From Filobacillus milosensis (lineage in GTDB: Bacteria > Bacillota > Bacilli > Bacillales > Alkalibacillaceae): a stretch of 64,000 nt of DNA. The position numbers and the translations under genes are program-made. Positions 44,564 through 53,405 of this stretch are shown one piece after another. The stretch spans positions 1 through 64,000 of the forward strand of contig NZ_SOPW01000019.1 of the NCBI RefSeq assembly GCF_004402015.1. Direction: 5' to 3'. The notes under the pieces were generated by a model. The model ran no database searches. It saw only the letters and a list, made by a program, of their open reading frames with translations, and was not told where the DNA came from. Within the stretch, counting starts at the first letter, position 1; each line of letters starts with the position of its first letter.

Positions 44564-45409
44564 ATGGACAAATATTTAGTTTTTGTATATGGAACCTTAA
44601 GAAAAAATGAACGAAATCATCATTTATTAAAGGATGCTATGTTAATAGCTGAACATGGCTGGATTGATGGTAGATTAATAGACACGGGCAAGGATTTTCC
44701 TGCCTTAGTCATGGATTCTGATGAAAAGGTGTATGGAGAATGTTATGAAGTAGATTTTAGTACGCTTGCTAAAATTGATGAGCTTGAAGGGTATGTAGGT
44801 GACCCCAAACTTAATCACTATGATCGAGTTGAGGTTCAAGTCCAGACTGATTGTGGTGAGTATAAAGCATATACATATTTTTACCCTGAAGCGGCTTCCA
44901 ATCCCGTGATCCCTTTTGGTGATTGGCGATTAAAAAAATTACTAGAACATGAAAATCTATTATATTTTGCATATGGATCGTGCATGGATCATGAACGTAT
45001 TGAATTAGCTGGTATGCTTGATCAATTCGAAGCTGCTGGTTTAGGGATATTACCTGATCATGAATTGCGCTTCACAATCAGTGTAGAAGACGGTGGAAGA
45101 GCCGATATAGTAGAGTGTCACGGACATCAAGTCGAAGGTGTCGTCTACAAAATATCGGAACAAGCTTTAAATTACCTCTATCAACGAGAAGGTGCTCATA
45201 CTGGTATGTACCGGCCAGCTGTCGTTGATGTGGAGATGGATGGCGAAACGGTACCGATGTTAACGTTTATCGTGATAGCTAAAATGGTAGAAGCGGCACC
45301 ACCTGATCATTACATTAATGAGATCCTAAGAGGTGGAAGCGTATTTTTGACGAAAAAATATTTAACTTCACTGGATGAAAGAGTTAAACGGTTAAGGGCG
45401 GAGGAATAA
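44564..45409 (+). CDS. Double-domain gamma-glutamylcyclotransferase-like protein
   Basis: A 281-residue protein made of two cyclotransferase-fold domains: residues 1-120 begin with VFVYGTLRKNERNHHLL (GGACT type, with catalytic Glu candidate in KIDELEGYVGD), and residues about 138-260 begin with LYFAYGSCMDHERI (ChaC/GGCT type). Either domain alone would be a normal family member. Probable role is release of 5-oxoproline from gamma-glutamyl amines or peptides; the fusion may cover two substrates. It overlaps the GIY-YIG gene by 1 nt. Confidence 0.85.
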   Translation: MDKYLVFVYGTLRKNERNHHLLKDAMLIAEHGWIDGRLIDTGKDFPALVMDSDEKVYGECYEVDFSTLAKIDELEGYVGDPKLNHYDRVEVQVQTDCGEYKAYTYFYPEAASNPVIPFGDWRLKKLLEHENLLYFAYGSCMDHERIELAGMLDQFEAAGLGILPDHELRFTISVEDGGRADIVECHGHQVEGVVYKISEQALNYLYQREGAHTGMYRPAVVDVEMDGETVPMLTFIVIAKMVEAAPPDHYINEILRGGSVFLTKKYLTSLDERVKRLRAEE

Positions 45410-45654
45410 TGTTTTATACCTATATGTTAAGGTGTAACGATGGATCTTTATATACTGGATATGCAGTTAACCTGGAGCAAAGACTTTCGAAACACCAAGA
45501 CGGAGTTGCATCAAAATACACACGCTGCAGGCTTCCGGTTAAGCTTGTTTATTATGAAACGTTTGAAACAAAATCGGAAGCGATGAAACGAGAAATTGCG
45601 ATAAAAAAGTTAAGTAAAAAATTAAAAGAAGAATTAATCCTAACGACTGACTAA
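45409..45654 (+). CDS. GIY-YIG domain protein (YazA/UPF0213 type)
   Basis: An 81-residue single-domain GIY-YIG protein: YTYMLRCNDGSLYTGYAVNL carries the two motif strands (YML / YTG), with Arg in LEQRLSKH and Glu in KREIAIKK as catalytic candidates. These stand-alone domains are common; the physiological DNA substrate is unknown. ATG overlaps the previous stop (TAATG). Confidence 0.9.
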   Translation: MFYTYMLRCNDGSLYTGYAVNLEQRLSKHQDGVASKYTRCRLPVKLVYYETFETKSEAMKREIAIKKLSKKLKEELILTTD

Positions 45655-45681
45655 AGTAATTAGTACTTTAGTCAGTTTTTT
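45647..45681 (+). terminator. Intrinsic terminator
   Basis: CTGACTAAAGTA pairs perfectly with TACTTTAGTCAG around ATTAG, followed by a T tract; it overlaps the GIY-YIG stop. Confidence 0.9.
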
Positions 45682-45767
45682 ATTTTTTTTAGTAATATAT
45701 GGGTATTAACTTATAAAAATCGGGTAATTGTACACTAAATATATATATAAGGAGTTGAATTGCAGTA

Positions 45768-47195
45768 ATGGATGCTATTGAAAAGTCTATTAATGATCTC
45801 ATTGTACTATTTAATGATTATCTTTGGGGTTATATTTTAATTATTTTATTAATTTTTGCGGGTTTTTATTTTACTTTTTTTAGTAAGTTCTTGCAGTTTC
45901 GTTTATTTGGCGAAATGTTTAAAGTAATTGGAGAAGAAGCAGTTGAACAGAGTGGAAAAAGAGGGACGAACGCGTTTCAGGCGTTTAGTATAAGTATTGC
46001 TTCGCGTGTAGGAACAGGTAACCTTGCCGGGGTAGCGCTGGCAGTTGCAATCGGTGGCCCAGGTGCAGTCTTTTGGATGTGGATGATTGCCCTGATCGGT
46101 ATGGCGACAGCTTTTATTGAAAGTACATTAGCTCAAGTTTATAAAGTGCCAGACCGGAATGGCTTCCGTGGTGGTCCAGCTTACTATATGGAACGCGCTC
46201 TTGGACAACGTTGGATGGGAGTTTTATTTTCCATATTAATTACGGTCACTTTCGGTTTAGTGTTTAATGCCGTACAAGCCAATACGATTTCAGGAGCCGT
46301 TGAGAAAGCGTTTAATATTAGTGACTGGATCACAGGTGTGGTACTGGTTCTTTTAGCTGCCATTATCATTTTTGGAGGTATCAAACGAATTGCAGTCGTA
46401 TCAGGTACAATTGTACCGATTATGGCTACAATCTACATTGTCGTTGCACTTATTGTTGTCATTATGAATTTCTCAGCAGTCCCAGAGGTTTTCGGCTTAA
46501 TCTTTAGTGAAGCATTTAACAGTTTAAATCAGTTATTCGGTGGTGCAATTGGTGCAGCCTTAATGCAGGGGATTAAACGTGGTCTATTCTCTAACGAAGC
46601 TGGTATGGGTAGTGCACCGAACGCGGCTGCAACAGCAGGGGTGAGTCACCCAGCCAAACAAGGTCTAGTACAATCATTAGCAGTGTTTTTCGACACGATT
46701 GTCATCTGTAGTTTAACAGCTTTTATTATAATACTGTATGGAGATTATTCGAGTAACACAGAAGAAGGTATTCAGCTGACACAATCAGCACTTAGTGCAC
46801 AGCTTGGCGATTGGGCAACGATTTTCTTAGCTGTAACGATCTTCTTATTTGCCTTTAGCTCAGTCATTGGTAACTACTATTATGGCGAATCCAATATTGA
46901 CTTTTTAAAGAACAATAAAACTTGGCGAATGGTTTATCGCATTGCTGTACTAGGTATGGTATTATTCGGTTCATTGGCTAAAATTGATGTCGTATGGAAT
47001 ATGGCTGACTTATTTATGGCACTGATGGCCATTGTGAACTTAATAGCCATATTATTATTAAGTAAAATTGCATTTGCTATATTAAATGACTACACCAGAC
47101 AGAAGAAAGAAGGCAAAGACCCAACCTTCCACGTTGACAACTTCTCATGGTTGAAAAATGTTGAGTGGTGGGGCGCGCAGGATAAAAAGAAATAA
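45768..47195 (+). CDS. Sodium:alanine/glycine symporter (AGCS family)
   Basis: A 475-residue polytopic transporter with about 10-11 helices. The AGCS signature region SRVGTGNLAGVALAVAIGGP and FSNEAGMGSAPNAAATA (sodium/substrate site) are clear. It imports alanine or glycine with Na+. AAGGAGTTG upstream of ATG; monocistronic, closed by the terminator at 47206. Confidence 0.94.
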   Translation: MDAIEKSINDLIVLFNDYLWGYILIILLIFAGFYFTFFSKFLQFRLFGEMFKVIGEEAVEQSGKRGTNAFQAFSISIASRVGTGNLAGVALAVAIGGPGAVFWMWMIALIGMATAFIESTLAQVYKVPDRNGFRGGPAYYMERALGQRWMGVLFSILITVTFGLVFNAVQANTISGAVEKAFNISDWITGVVLVLLAAIIIFGGIKRIAVVSGTIVPIMATIYIVVALIVVIMNFSAVPEVFGLIFSEAFNSLNQLFGGAIGAALMQGIKRGLFSNEAGMGSAPNAAATAGVSHPAKQGLVQSLAVFFDTIVICSLTAFIIILYGDYSSNTEEGIQLTQSALSAQLGDWATIFLAVTIFLFAFSSVIGNYYYGESNIDFLKNNKTWRMVYRIAVLGMVLFGSLAKIDVVWNMADLFMALMAIVNLIAILLLSKIAFAILNDYTRQKKEGKDPTFHVDNFSWLKNVEWWGAQDKKK

Positions 47196-47205
47196 TAAAT
47201 GCCAG

Positions 47206-47236
47206 AACCTGATCAATTTATTTGGTCAGGTTTTTT
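47206..47236 (+). terminator. Terminator of the symporter gene
   Basis: AACCTGATC pairs with GGTCAGGTT (one G-T pair), followed by TTTTTT. Confidence 0.88.
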
Positions 47237-47334
47237 GATTTTATTAAAATTTAGGCAGTTTATTAAAAATTCTAAAAATTATATGGATAATTATGTTAAA
47301 ATGGTATAGAATTATAAAGTTGGAGGGCATTAAA

Positions 47335-47805
47335 GTGACCAATGCAGTGAAAATGATCATTATAGGTGTGGTTGGGCTAAGTTTAGCGCTTATATTCCTA
47401 ATCGCATGGTTTTATCCTCATACAAATATAAGTGTTGGGGATACCCAACCTGAATCTGTGAAAAGTGTCAGTTTACATTTAAATGATCTAAGAATTTTTA
47501 AAGATAAAATAGAACAGGACATGAAAGAAGCTGAAGATAATAACATCGTCTTCAAACTTGACCGAACTGATTATGTACTTGAACTGATAGATGAAAAACT
47601 ATTAGCTCTTAAACCTGTACATATAAAGATAGACGATTTAGATAATATTTCATTTGAAGCAAGAATTGCAAGAAGGGTACTACAAAGCCTTGTTATGTAT
47701 GAAGATTATACAAGTGAAGAGAGAAAATATTTAATGAGTAGTATAGAAAGTTTAGAGTTACTAGAGGACATTATTTATAATATTAAACTCGAAAGGTTAG
47801 AGTAA
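47335..47805 (+). CDS. Membrane-anchored protein of unknown function
   Basis: A 156-residue protein starting at GTG 47335 (TTGGAGGG 47320-47327); the longer frame from 47293 lacks a site. One N-terminal helix (about 7-27), then an extracytoplasmic helical domain. No family recognised. It is the first of a long run of small plus-strand envelope proteins reaching to 56497. Confidence 0.65.
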   Translation: MTNAVKMIIIGVVGLSLALIFLIAWFYPHTNISVGDTQPESVKSVSLHLNDLRIFKDKIEQDMKEAEDNNIVFKLDRTDYVLELIDEKLLALKPVHIKIDDLDNISFEARIARRVLQSLVMYEDYTSEERKYLMSSIESLELLEDIIYNIKLERLE

Positions 47806-47855
47806 ATTCATTTGTACATAAATAAAAACTTATAATACGGAAGGATTATACGAGA

Positions 47856-48344
47856 ATGAGGTTATCCTTAATATTTATTTTCATATTTTTGTTATTAATC
47901 GGATGTGACTTAACAACTAATCACTCTAAAGAACCTAATAAACTAGGTGAGTTGTATGTCACAACAATAACGGATGCGAGCGACTGGAGCACAAAACCAA
48001 AGTTTTTAGCCATTACCAGAAGTAGTTTCGATGAGGTGGATGAGACTACTAAAGAATGGGTCCTTGCTAAACTTAATAACGAGTATGAAAATGTACATAT
48101 TCTTGAGGAAGTCAAAGATGATGAAGATAAATTCGAATTTAAAAAAATACGCGGTAAAGAAGTAATAGTTAAGGTCAATAATGGCATGATTATTGATGTT
48201 GAAATAGAACAATATAGCGAAAGCGAAGCACGAGTTAGAGTGGCAGCAAAACGAGGGATCAATGTAGGAATTATTCCTGAATATGAAGCGGTGTATAATG
48301 ACGGCGAGTGGCAGCTAGATAAAAAAGTTCAGGCTGAAATATAA
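47856..48344 (+). CDS. Lipoprotein of unknown function
   Basis: A 162-residue lipoprotein with lipobox LLIGC (Cys at about residue 17). The mature domain has mixed alpha/beta character with a YVTTITDASDWSTKP segment. AAGGA precedes the ATG. No family assignment; part of the small envelope-protein cluster. Confidence 0.7.
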   Translation: MRLSLIFIFIFLLLIGCDLTTNHSKEPNKLGELYVTTITDASDWSTKPKFLAITRSSFDEVDETTKEWVLAKLNNEYENVHILEEVKDDEDKFEFKKIRGKEVIVKVNNGMIIDVEIEQYSESEARVRVAAKRGINVGIIPEYEAVYNDGEWQLDKKVQAEI

Positions 48345-48369
48345 ATTTAAGAGTATAAGAGGTGTTTTT

Positions 48370-48567
48370 ATGATTAGTTTAATAATCTTGCTTCCATTAG
48401 TATCCGCTTTGATTGGTTTATATTTTATTACTTTGGGGCTTTGGGATTTAAGAGAAGGTGTTAATCGCAATCAATATATAAAATACATGTTCACGGGTTT
48501 GTTTTTATTGATTATACTAACGCCAATGCTTTGGTTTTTTGGTAGTACCCTATTTGTAAGTATGTAA
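48370..48567 (+). CDS. Small two-helix membrane protein
   Basis: A 65-residue protein with helices at about 4-24 and 37-60; AGAGGTG upstream. It lies 25 nt behind the lipoprotein at 47856, so probably co-transcribed. Unknown function. Confidence 0.65.
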   Translation: MISLIILLPLVSALIGLYFITLGLWDLREGVNRNQYIKYMFTGLFLLIILTPMLWFFGSTLFVSM

Positions 48568-48607
48568 TTATGTTTCGTACATTTAATAAGTAAAAAGGAA
48601 GAGTCCT

Positions 48608-48934
48608 ATGCAGAAAAAACTATCCGTCTTATTAATAATCTTCTTACTAGCAGGTTGTATAGGTAACAAAACTTACACCTGGGAAATTGATGGTGTAAAA
48701 GATCATGTGATTTACGTGAATTGCTCAAAGGAGCTGAATAAGACTGACAATGATTTTGGAGTGGAGTGTCCTATTGAAGTTACTGATAGTACTAACTTGA
48801 TTGACGAAAATGGAAATGAGTTTACCATTAAAGATCTAAATAAAGGAAATAAAGTGAAAGTAACATTAACTTCTTCGTTAGAGATTAAAACTAAAGGAAA
48901 TTATAAAGCAACCAAGATCATCCTATTAAAATAA
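48608..48934 (+). CDS. Small lipoprotein
   Basis: A 108-residue protein with lipobox LLAGC (Cys at about residue 17) and a compact beta-rich mature domain (KVKVTLTSSLEIKTKG near the end), possibly an OB-type barrel. AAAGGAAGAG precedes the ATG. Unknown function. Confidence 0.7.
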   Translation: MQKKLSVLLIIFLLAGCIGNKTYTWEIDGVKDHVIYVNCSKELNKTDNDFGVECPIEVTDSTNLIDENGNEFTIKDLNKGNKVKVTLTSSLEIKTKGNYKATKIILLK

Positions 48935-49016
48935 TATTTTGGTGGTTTTGATAAAATAAAGTAGTATTACTGCGCACATCACACTACATTTATGTGCATT
49001 AATTAAGGAGTGTAAA

Positions 49017-49625
49017 ATGAATACTTTTAGGGGTCTTATTTCTACTGTTATCATCTTAATGTTTGTTTCTATTTATCTACCAAATACAAGTTATGCTTGC
49101 ACCTGCGAAGAACCTGGTACAGTTCAGGAAGAAATGAATCAAAGTTCTGCTGTTTTCTCTGGAAAAGTAATTGAAAAATATGATGAGAATAAAGATAAAA
49201 AAACTATATCTTCCAATGATCCTATTGCTTTTGTTTTTGAAGTTAAAGAATCTTGGAAGGGAATTAATCAAACACAGGTGGTTGTAAGTACTGCAAGATA
49301 TTCAGGGAGCTGTGGGTATGAGTTTGCTTTAAACAACAATTACTTAGTTTATGCACAAGAGCGAAATGGTGAGCTTGAAGTTAATTTATGCTCCAGGACG
49401 ACGGTTTTACCGTATGCTGACCAAGATCTTGAGGAACTGGGAAAAGGTAAAAAGCCCACAGAACAGGTAACTATCAATTTAAAAGGTGAGACACCATCAG
49501 AACCGGAAACAACCAAACTAAAAGGCACATCAAAAACAGATAATCATCAGGTAACTATATACATAATAAGTGCTTTACTGGTTTTGGGATTAGTTTATCT
49601 AACTTTAATAAGACTTAAGAAATAA
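49017..49625 (+). CDS. Secreted TIMP/NTR-like protein with C-terminal membrane anchor
   Basis: A 202-residue protein: signal peptide (1-26) ending SYA, so the mature chain would start CTCEEPGT. A processed N-terminal Cys-x-Cys followed by a beta-barrel-like domain (about 27-145, including SAVFSGKVIEKY and YSGSCGYEFAL) is the pattern of tissue-inhibitor-of-metalloproteinase/netrin-type modules found also in bacteria. A spacer and one transmembrane helix (about 176-196) follow. The function, and whether it inhibits any protease, are unknown. Confidence 0.7.
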   Translation: MNTFRGLISTVIILMFVSIYLPNTSYACTCEEPGTVQEEMNQSSAVFSGKVIEKYDENKDKKTISSNDPIAFVFEVKESWKGINQTQVVVSTARYSGSCGYEFALNNNYLVYAQERNGELEVNLCSRTTVLPYADQDLEELGKGKKPTEQVTINLKGETPSEPETTKLKGTSKTDNHQVTIYIISALLVLGLVYLTLIRLKK

Positions 49626-49658
49626 TAAAATTCTTGCTAATGAACGGAGAAATTTAAA

Positions 49659-50207
49659 ATGATCTTCGACAAACAAAACAAAGCTATAACTACGGAAAGA
49701 CTAGTACTCAGATTGTTCCAAAAGTCCGATGCAGAAGAAGTGACCAGGCTTTGTAACAACTATAACATTTATAAAAATACATTGTACCTTCCATTTCCAT
49801 ATACAATCAATGATGCTTTATCTTGGATTGATACTCATCTTGATAATTTTGATAACAATAAGTTATATGAATTTGCTATTACTGATAAGAAAAATGGTAC
49901 ATTACTTGGAGCGATCGCGTTATCTAATAAACAACAATTTGATCATGGTGAAATCGCTTATTGGGTTGGTGAAGAGTTTTGGGGCAATGGATATGCGACA
50001 GAGGCAGCTCAAGCCATAATAAAATTCGCATTTGAAGAAAAGAAATACCATAAAGTATTTGCTCGATATTTCAATTCAAATCCTGCTTCAGGGAGAGTTT
50101 TACAAAAGATAGGGATGAAGCAGGAAGGATTAATGATTGACCATGTGAAGAAAGAGGATAACTATGAAGATCTAGTATATTATGGAGTTATTAATCAATT
50201 AAAATAA
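49659..50207 (+). CDS. GNAT acetyltransferase, RimJ/RimL type
   Basis: A 182-residue acetyltransferase: N-terminal TTERLVLRLFQKSDAEEV, acetyl-CoA loop YWVGEEFWGNGYATEAAQAI and the C-terminal GRVLQKIGMKQEG segment. It probably acetylates an N-terminal or small-molecule amine; substrate not predictable. CGGAGA upstream of ATG; terminator at 50218. Confidence 0.9.
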   Translation: MIFDKQNKAITTERLVLRLFQKSDAEEVTRLCNNYNIYKNTLYLPFPYTINDALSWIDTHLDNFDNNKLYEFAITDKKNGTLLGAIALSNKQQFDHGEIAYWVGEEFWGNGYATEAAQAIIKFAFEEKKYHKVFARYFNSNPASGRVLQKIGMKQEGLMIDHVKKEDNYEDLVYYGVINQLK

Positions 50208-50217
50208 TCCAAAAATT

Positions 50218-50243
50218 AAAGCACCGCGCATTGCGGTGCTTTT
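50218..50243. terminator. Terminator between the GNAT and HxlR genes
   Basis: AAAGCACCGC pairs perfectly with GCGGTGCTTT; usable on both strands by the convergent genes. Confidence 0.88.
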
Positions 50244-50256
50244 GTCGTTTATAAGC

Positions 50257-50586
50257 TTAAACTACTGTTTGGTCGTCAGTTTCAATCCACTTATCTGACC
50301 ATGATTGAATTTGTTTCAGAATAGGTTCAAGTGCTTTACCTTTCTCTGTTAAGGTATATTCAATTCTTACTGGTGTCTCATCAAAAACGGTCCGCTTGAC
50401 GATTCCTTCTTTCTCTAAGTCCTTTAGTCTCTCAGATAATACACGTCCACTGATTCCAATCCCTGATTCAATATTGCAAAAACGTTGTGAACCATTTAAA
50501 AGTTGAAAAACAATTAAAGCAGTCCAACGTTTATTTAGTATAGATAATGCTTTTTCAAATTTTGGGCAAATATTAGTATCCACCAT
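50257..50586 (-). CDS. HxlR-family transcription regulator
   Basis: A 109-residue winged-helix regulator starting at ATG 50586 (AAAGAGGTG). N-terminal Cys in DTNICPKFEKAL (the redox-sensing position in YodB/HypR-type HxlR proteins), helix-turn-helix around GISGRVLSERLKDLEKEGI, and a wing with EYTLTEKGKAL. Divergent from yceI with a palindromic operator between them, so it probably represses yceI and responds to thiol-reactive stress (inference). Confidence 0.92.
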   Translation of the reverse strand: MVDTNICPKFEKALSILNKRWTALIVFQLLNGSQRFCNIESGIGISGRVLSERLKDLEKEGIVKRTVFDETPVRIEYTLTEKGKALEPILKQIQSWSDKWIETDDQTVV

Positions 50587-50647
50587 GCGATTCACCTCTT
50601 TGATTACATTATAACTAATAATTCATCAATTTAAAACAAAAAATTAC

Positions 50648-50676
50648 TTGACGTAATTAAATAATAATTATATACT
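50648..50676 (+). promoter_or_regulatory. Promoter of the yceI-like gene
   Basis: TTGACG (50648-50653), 17-bp spacer, TATACT (50671-50676); the -10 overlaps the operator. Confidence 0.8.
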
Positions 50677-50694
50677 TACTTACATAAAGTAAGT
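50674..50694. promoter_or_regulatory. Probable HxlR operator
   Basis: ACTTACTT (50674-50681) and AAGTAAGT (50687-50694), perfect 8-bp arms with a 5-bp gap, similar to YodB-type sites; overlaps the -10 of the yceI promoter. Confidence 0.78.
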
Positions 50695-50722
50695 TAATTA
50701 TTTTTAAGGAGGAATTTAAATT

Positions 50723-51253
50723 ATGGCAAACGTACAATTAGATAAAGTCCATAGTGCAATTAATTTTACAGTGAAACACATGATGGTTTCGAAGGCGAAA
50801 GGTGAATTCCAAGACTTTGACGTGGATTTCCAAGGAGATATCAATAATCTTGAAGATTCAAAAGTAAAAGTTACTGTTGATGTGAATTCAATCGAAACAA
50901 ATAATGAAGACCGAAATGGTCATTTAAAATCTGGAGATTTCTTTGATGCAGAGAATCATCCACATATTGTTTTTGAAAGTACCTCGGTTAGAAAATTAAG
51001 CGAATCTTCTTTTGAAGTAACAGGTGATTTAACAATTCGCGGAACAACAAACCAGGAAACTTTCAAAGTTGAATTTAATGGTATGGCGAAGGATCCAATG
51101 GGCGGTAACATGGTCGCTGGTTTTGATGTGGAAGGCAGTTTGAATCGTGAAGATTACGGCTTAACATGGAACGCAGCACTTGAAACTGGCGGCGTATTAA
51201 TTGGTAAAGAGGTTAATTTAACTGCTGGATTAGAGTTTGTTGTAGAAGAATAA
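50723..51253 (+). CDS. yceI: YceI-family lipid-binding-like protein
   Basis: A 176-residue protein without signal peptide, covering the whole YceI beta-barrel: LDKVHSAINFTVKHMMVSKAKG, shown here as KVHSAINFTVKHMMVSKAKG, then NGHLKSGDFFDAENHPHIVF and FDVEGSLNREDYGLTWN. YceI proteins bind isoprenoid or fatty-acyl ligands and are often stress-induced. AAGGAGG upstream; controlled by the divergent HxlR regulator. Confidence 0.93.
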   Translation: MANVQLDKVHSAINFTVKHMMVSKAKGEFQDFDVDFQGDINNLEDSKVKVTVDVNSIETNNEDRNGHLKSGDFFDAENHPHIVFESTSVRKLSESSFEVTGDLTIRGTTNQETFKVEFNGMAKDPMGGNMVAGFDVEGSLNREDYGLTWNAALETGGVLIGKEVNLTAGLEFVVEE

Positions 51254-51276
51254 AAGAAAAATGAAAAAAACTATTA

Positions 51277-51335
51277 AATAGTTCAGTTTTGGAGTACAAG
51301 AGTTAAAATTGTACCCTTAACTGGACTATTTTTTA
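51277..51335 (+). terminator. Long-loop terminator after yceI
   Basis: AAATAGTTCAGTT (51277-51289) pairs with AACTGGACTATTT (51319-51331), one G-U, followed by a T tract. Confidence 0.7.
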
Positions 51336-51463
51336 TTTAGAAAAATTAATATAAATCAACGAGTTCAAAGAATAATTAGTATTTTATGGTAAAATAAAAC
51401 AAATTGCAGTTTTATGAAATAGTGAATATATAATTGTGAATTTTAGTTGTATTGGGGAATTTT

Positions 51464-51976
51464 ATGAAAATGAAATTTATTTTATCTATGGTGTTTGTTT
51501 TTGTTTTTAGTTTCATGGGGTGTGAACAATATAAAGATAATGACAAAAAATTAACATTACAAGAAGAAATAAGAGAAGTTATGACTAAGAATGATGCTGA
51601 TATAAATCAAATAATTGAATATACCATAGAAGGCAATTACATGTTTGTCATATATGAAGATATCAACTTAGGTCTAAATATAGTGTTGTTAGAGTACACA
51701 AAAGATGGATTTAAATGGATTGATGGAATGGGAGCGCAAGGACCGTCCTTTGCATATGGGGGTCAAGGCTATCCTATTCTCAAGTATGTTAATCCTTATG
51801 AGAATGATGTGAAGCAAGTTAAAATTTTTGGTAAGTCTGCAAAGAAAGTGACTTATTATTACAAGTCGATTGATGGCATCTCAATAGACAAGAGTTTTTG
51901 GTTTTTAACTATCTCGCCGGAATCAGAACATTATTCTGATGCTCTAGGAGGAGTGGAAATTATTAAAGAGGATTAG
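51464..51976 (+). CDS. Lipoprotein of unknown function
   Basis: A 170-residue lipoprotein from ATG 51464 (TTGGGGAA upstream) with lipobox SFMGC (Cys at about residue 20). The mature part is beta-rich (NYMFVIYEDINLGLNIVLLE). No family recognised. Confidence 0.65.
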   Translation: MKMKFILSMVFVFVFSFMGCEQYKDNDKKLTLQEEIREVMTKNDADINQIIEYTIEGNYMFVIYEDINLGLNIVLLEYTKDGFKWIDGMGAQGPSFAYGGQGYPILKYVNPYENDVKQVKIFGKSAKKVTYYYKSIDGISIDKSFWFLTISPESEHYSDALGGVEIIKED

Positions 51977-52054
51977 TTCTTTTAATTTCGTTAATTCACT
52001 GAGGTGGCTTTATTCGATAAAATATATTTGTTTTGAAACTTAAAGGGTGGAAAT

Positions 52055-52875
52055 ATGAAGAAAACAATTTTAACTATCGTGCTTTCAACATTAATTCTTA
52101 CACTGACAGGGTGTAAATATATAGAAGAAAAACAAGCAGAAGGTATTATTGAAGACTATTATCAAGCTATTATAGATGAAAATTATGAAAAAGCGTTTAA
52201 ACAATTGCACCTTTATGATTATGATGCTGAAACAGAACAGAGGAAAGTAAGTTAGCTCAAGGAACAACATTATCCGGTGAAGAAGCAAAAGAGTTTTATT
52301 TAAAGAAGGTAGCAGTCCTGAAAAAACAAAATTATAAATTAAAAGACTTTGAGATTGGTGAAGTGGAATATGCAGATGGACATACATTCTGGCATCATAT
52401 AAATCTTCAAGTAGAACTGAATGGGCAAGTATTTGAATGGACTGAAACTACTGAGCTTTATAAAGATAAATTATTAATAGGTGGAAGAGACGACAAATAT
52501 TTGAAGTTTCGGGATGGAAAAATGAACTTTAATCTTGCTAAAGAAGAAAAGGACATATCATGTAATCCTCCAGAGACGGAAAAAGGCGATTTCATAATAG
52601 ATAAAGGAATCAATTATAATCCTCAAATTTTAGTAGCGAATGATATTATTAGAGAAGATGTAGACTCAAAAACACCGATTGAATTTATAAAAGAGGATGC
52701 AGACTTAATGTGGTATACATTGGAAGATAAAGATCTGTATGAGGATCTTACCATTGGAGAAAAAGTTATTGTGAAAATGAAGACTTTTAAAGAGGATGGA
52801 GAAAAAGTGGGCTATATTAGTCAATCTGATCCACCACAGGCAAATGCAAGCAAAGTTATAAGGTGCGACAAATAG
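52055..52875 (+). pseudogene. Frameshifted lipoprotein
   Basis: The first frame gives a lipoprotein start (lipobox LTGC, Cys at about 20) and IIEDYYQAIIDENYEKAFKQ, typical of secreted lipoproteins with a DUF4878/NTF2-like stalk, stopping at 52255. A one-base shift near 52240 leads to a second frame (KLAQGTTLSGEEAKEFYLKK) open through 52363 to 52875. The combined protein would be about 273 residues. Confidence 0.75.
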
Positions 52876-53037
52876 TCTAGGTATAAGATGAATTATTCCT
52901 AAAAGTGGTTAATGAAATTTCTGTGAAATATGTTACACTTACCCTCAGAATTGATTTTTAAATAATCGTATTCTGGTATTATGAATCTATCAAAATTACA
53001 TAGAATAGGTATACAACAAAGGTTAGGGGTAATTTCA

Positions 53038-53247
53038 ATGGCTTATCTGTATTTTCTATACTTAACAGTCGGAGTTATATTAGGAACATTGTTATTTGGT
53101 CTTCCATTCGGTTCTATCATAGGTGGTTTGATTGGATATCTCGGTGCAGCTACTCAGTCAAATCGTAAGAAAATCGAGGATTTAAATCGCAAAAAGATAG
53201 AAGAATTAGAAAAAGAAATTAATGAAATAAAAAGAAATATAAGCTAA
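53038..53247 (+). CDS. Small membrane protein with coiled-coil tail
   Basis: A 69-residue protein from ATG 53038: a Gly-rich helical hairpin (about 4-42, GVILGTLLFGLPFGSIIGGL) followed by a Lys/Glu coiled coil. A longer frame from 52981 is open but not better supported. Function unknown. Confidence 0.5.
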   Translation: MAYLYFLYLTVGVILGTLLFGLPFGSIIGGLIGYLGAATQSNRKKIEDLNRKKIEELEKEINEIKRNIS

Positions 53248-53277
53248 TCTCATGTTTTAATTTTGGCACATTAGCAA

Positions 53278-53313
53278 GAAAAGACGATCAATAGAATGGT
53301 CGTCTTTTTATTT
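53278..53313 (+). terminator. Intrinsic terminator
   Basis: AAAAGACGATC pairs with GGTCGTCTTTT (one G-T pair), followed by T residues. Confidence 0.8.
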
Positions 53314-53405
53314 TTGTGAAAAATGCTTGGAATATTATGTTAATATTAAGGTTAATCACTTAAAATTAATCTTATCACCATATTTAAAAATAAAGGACGG
53401 ATCCT

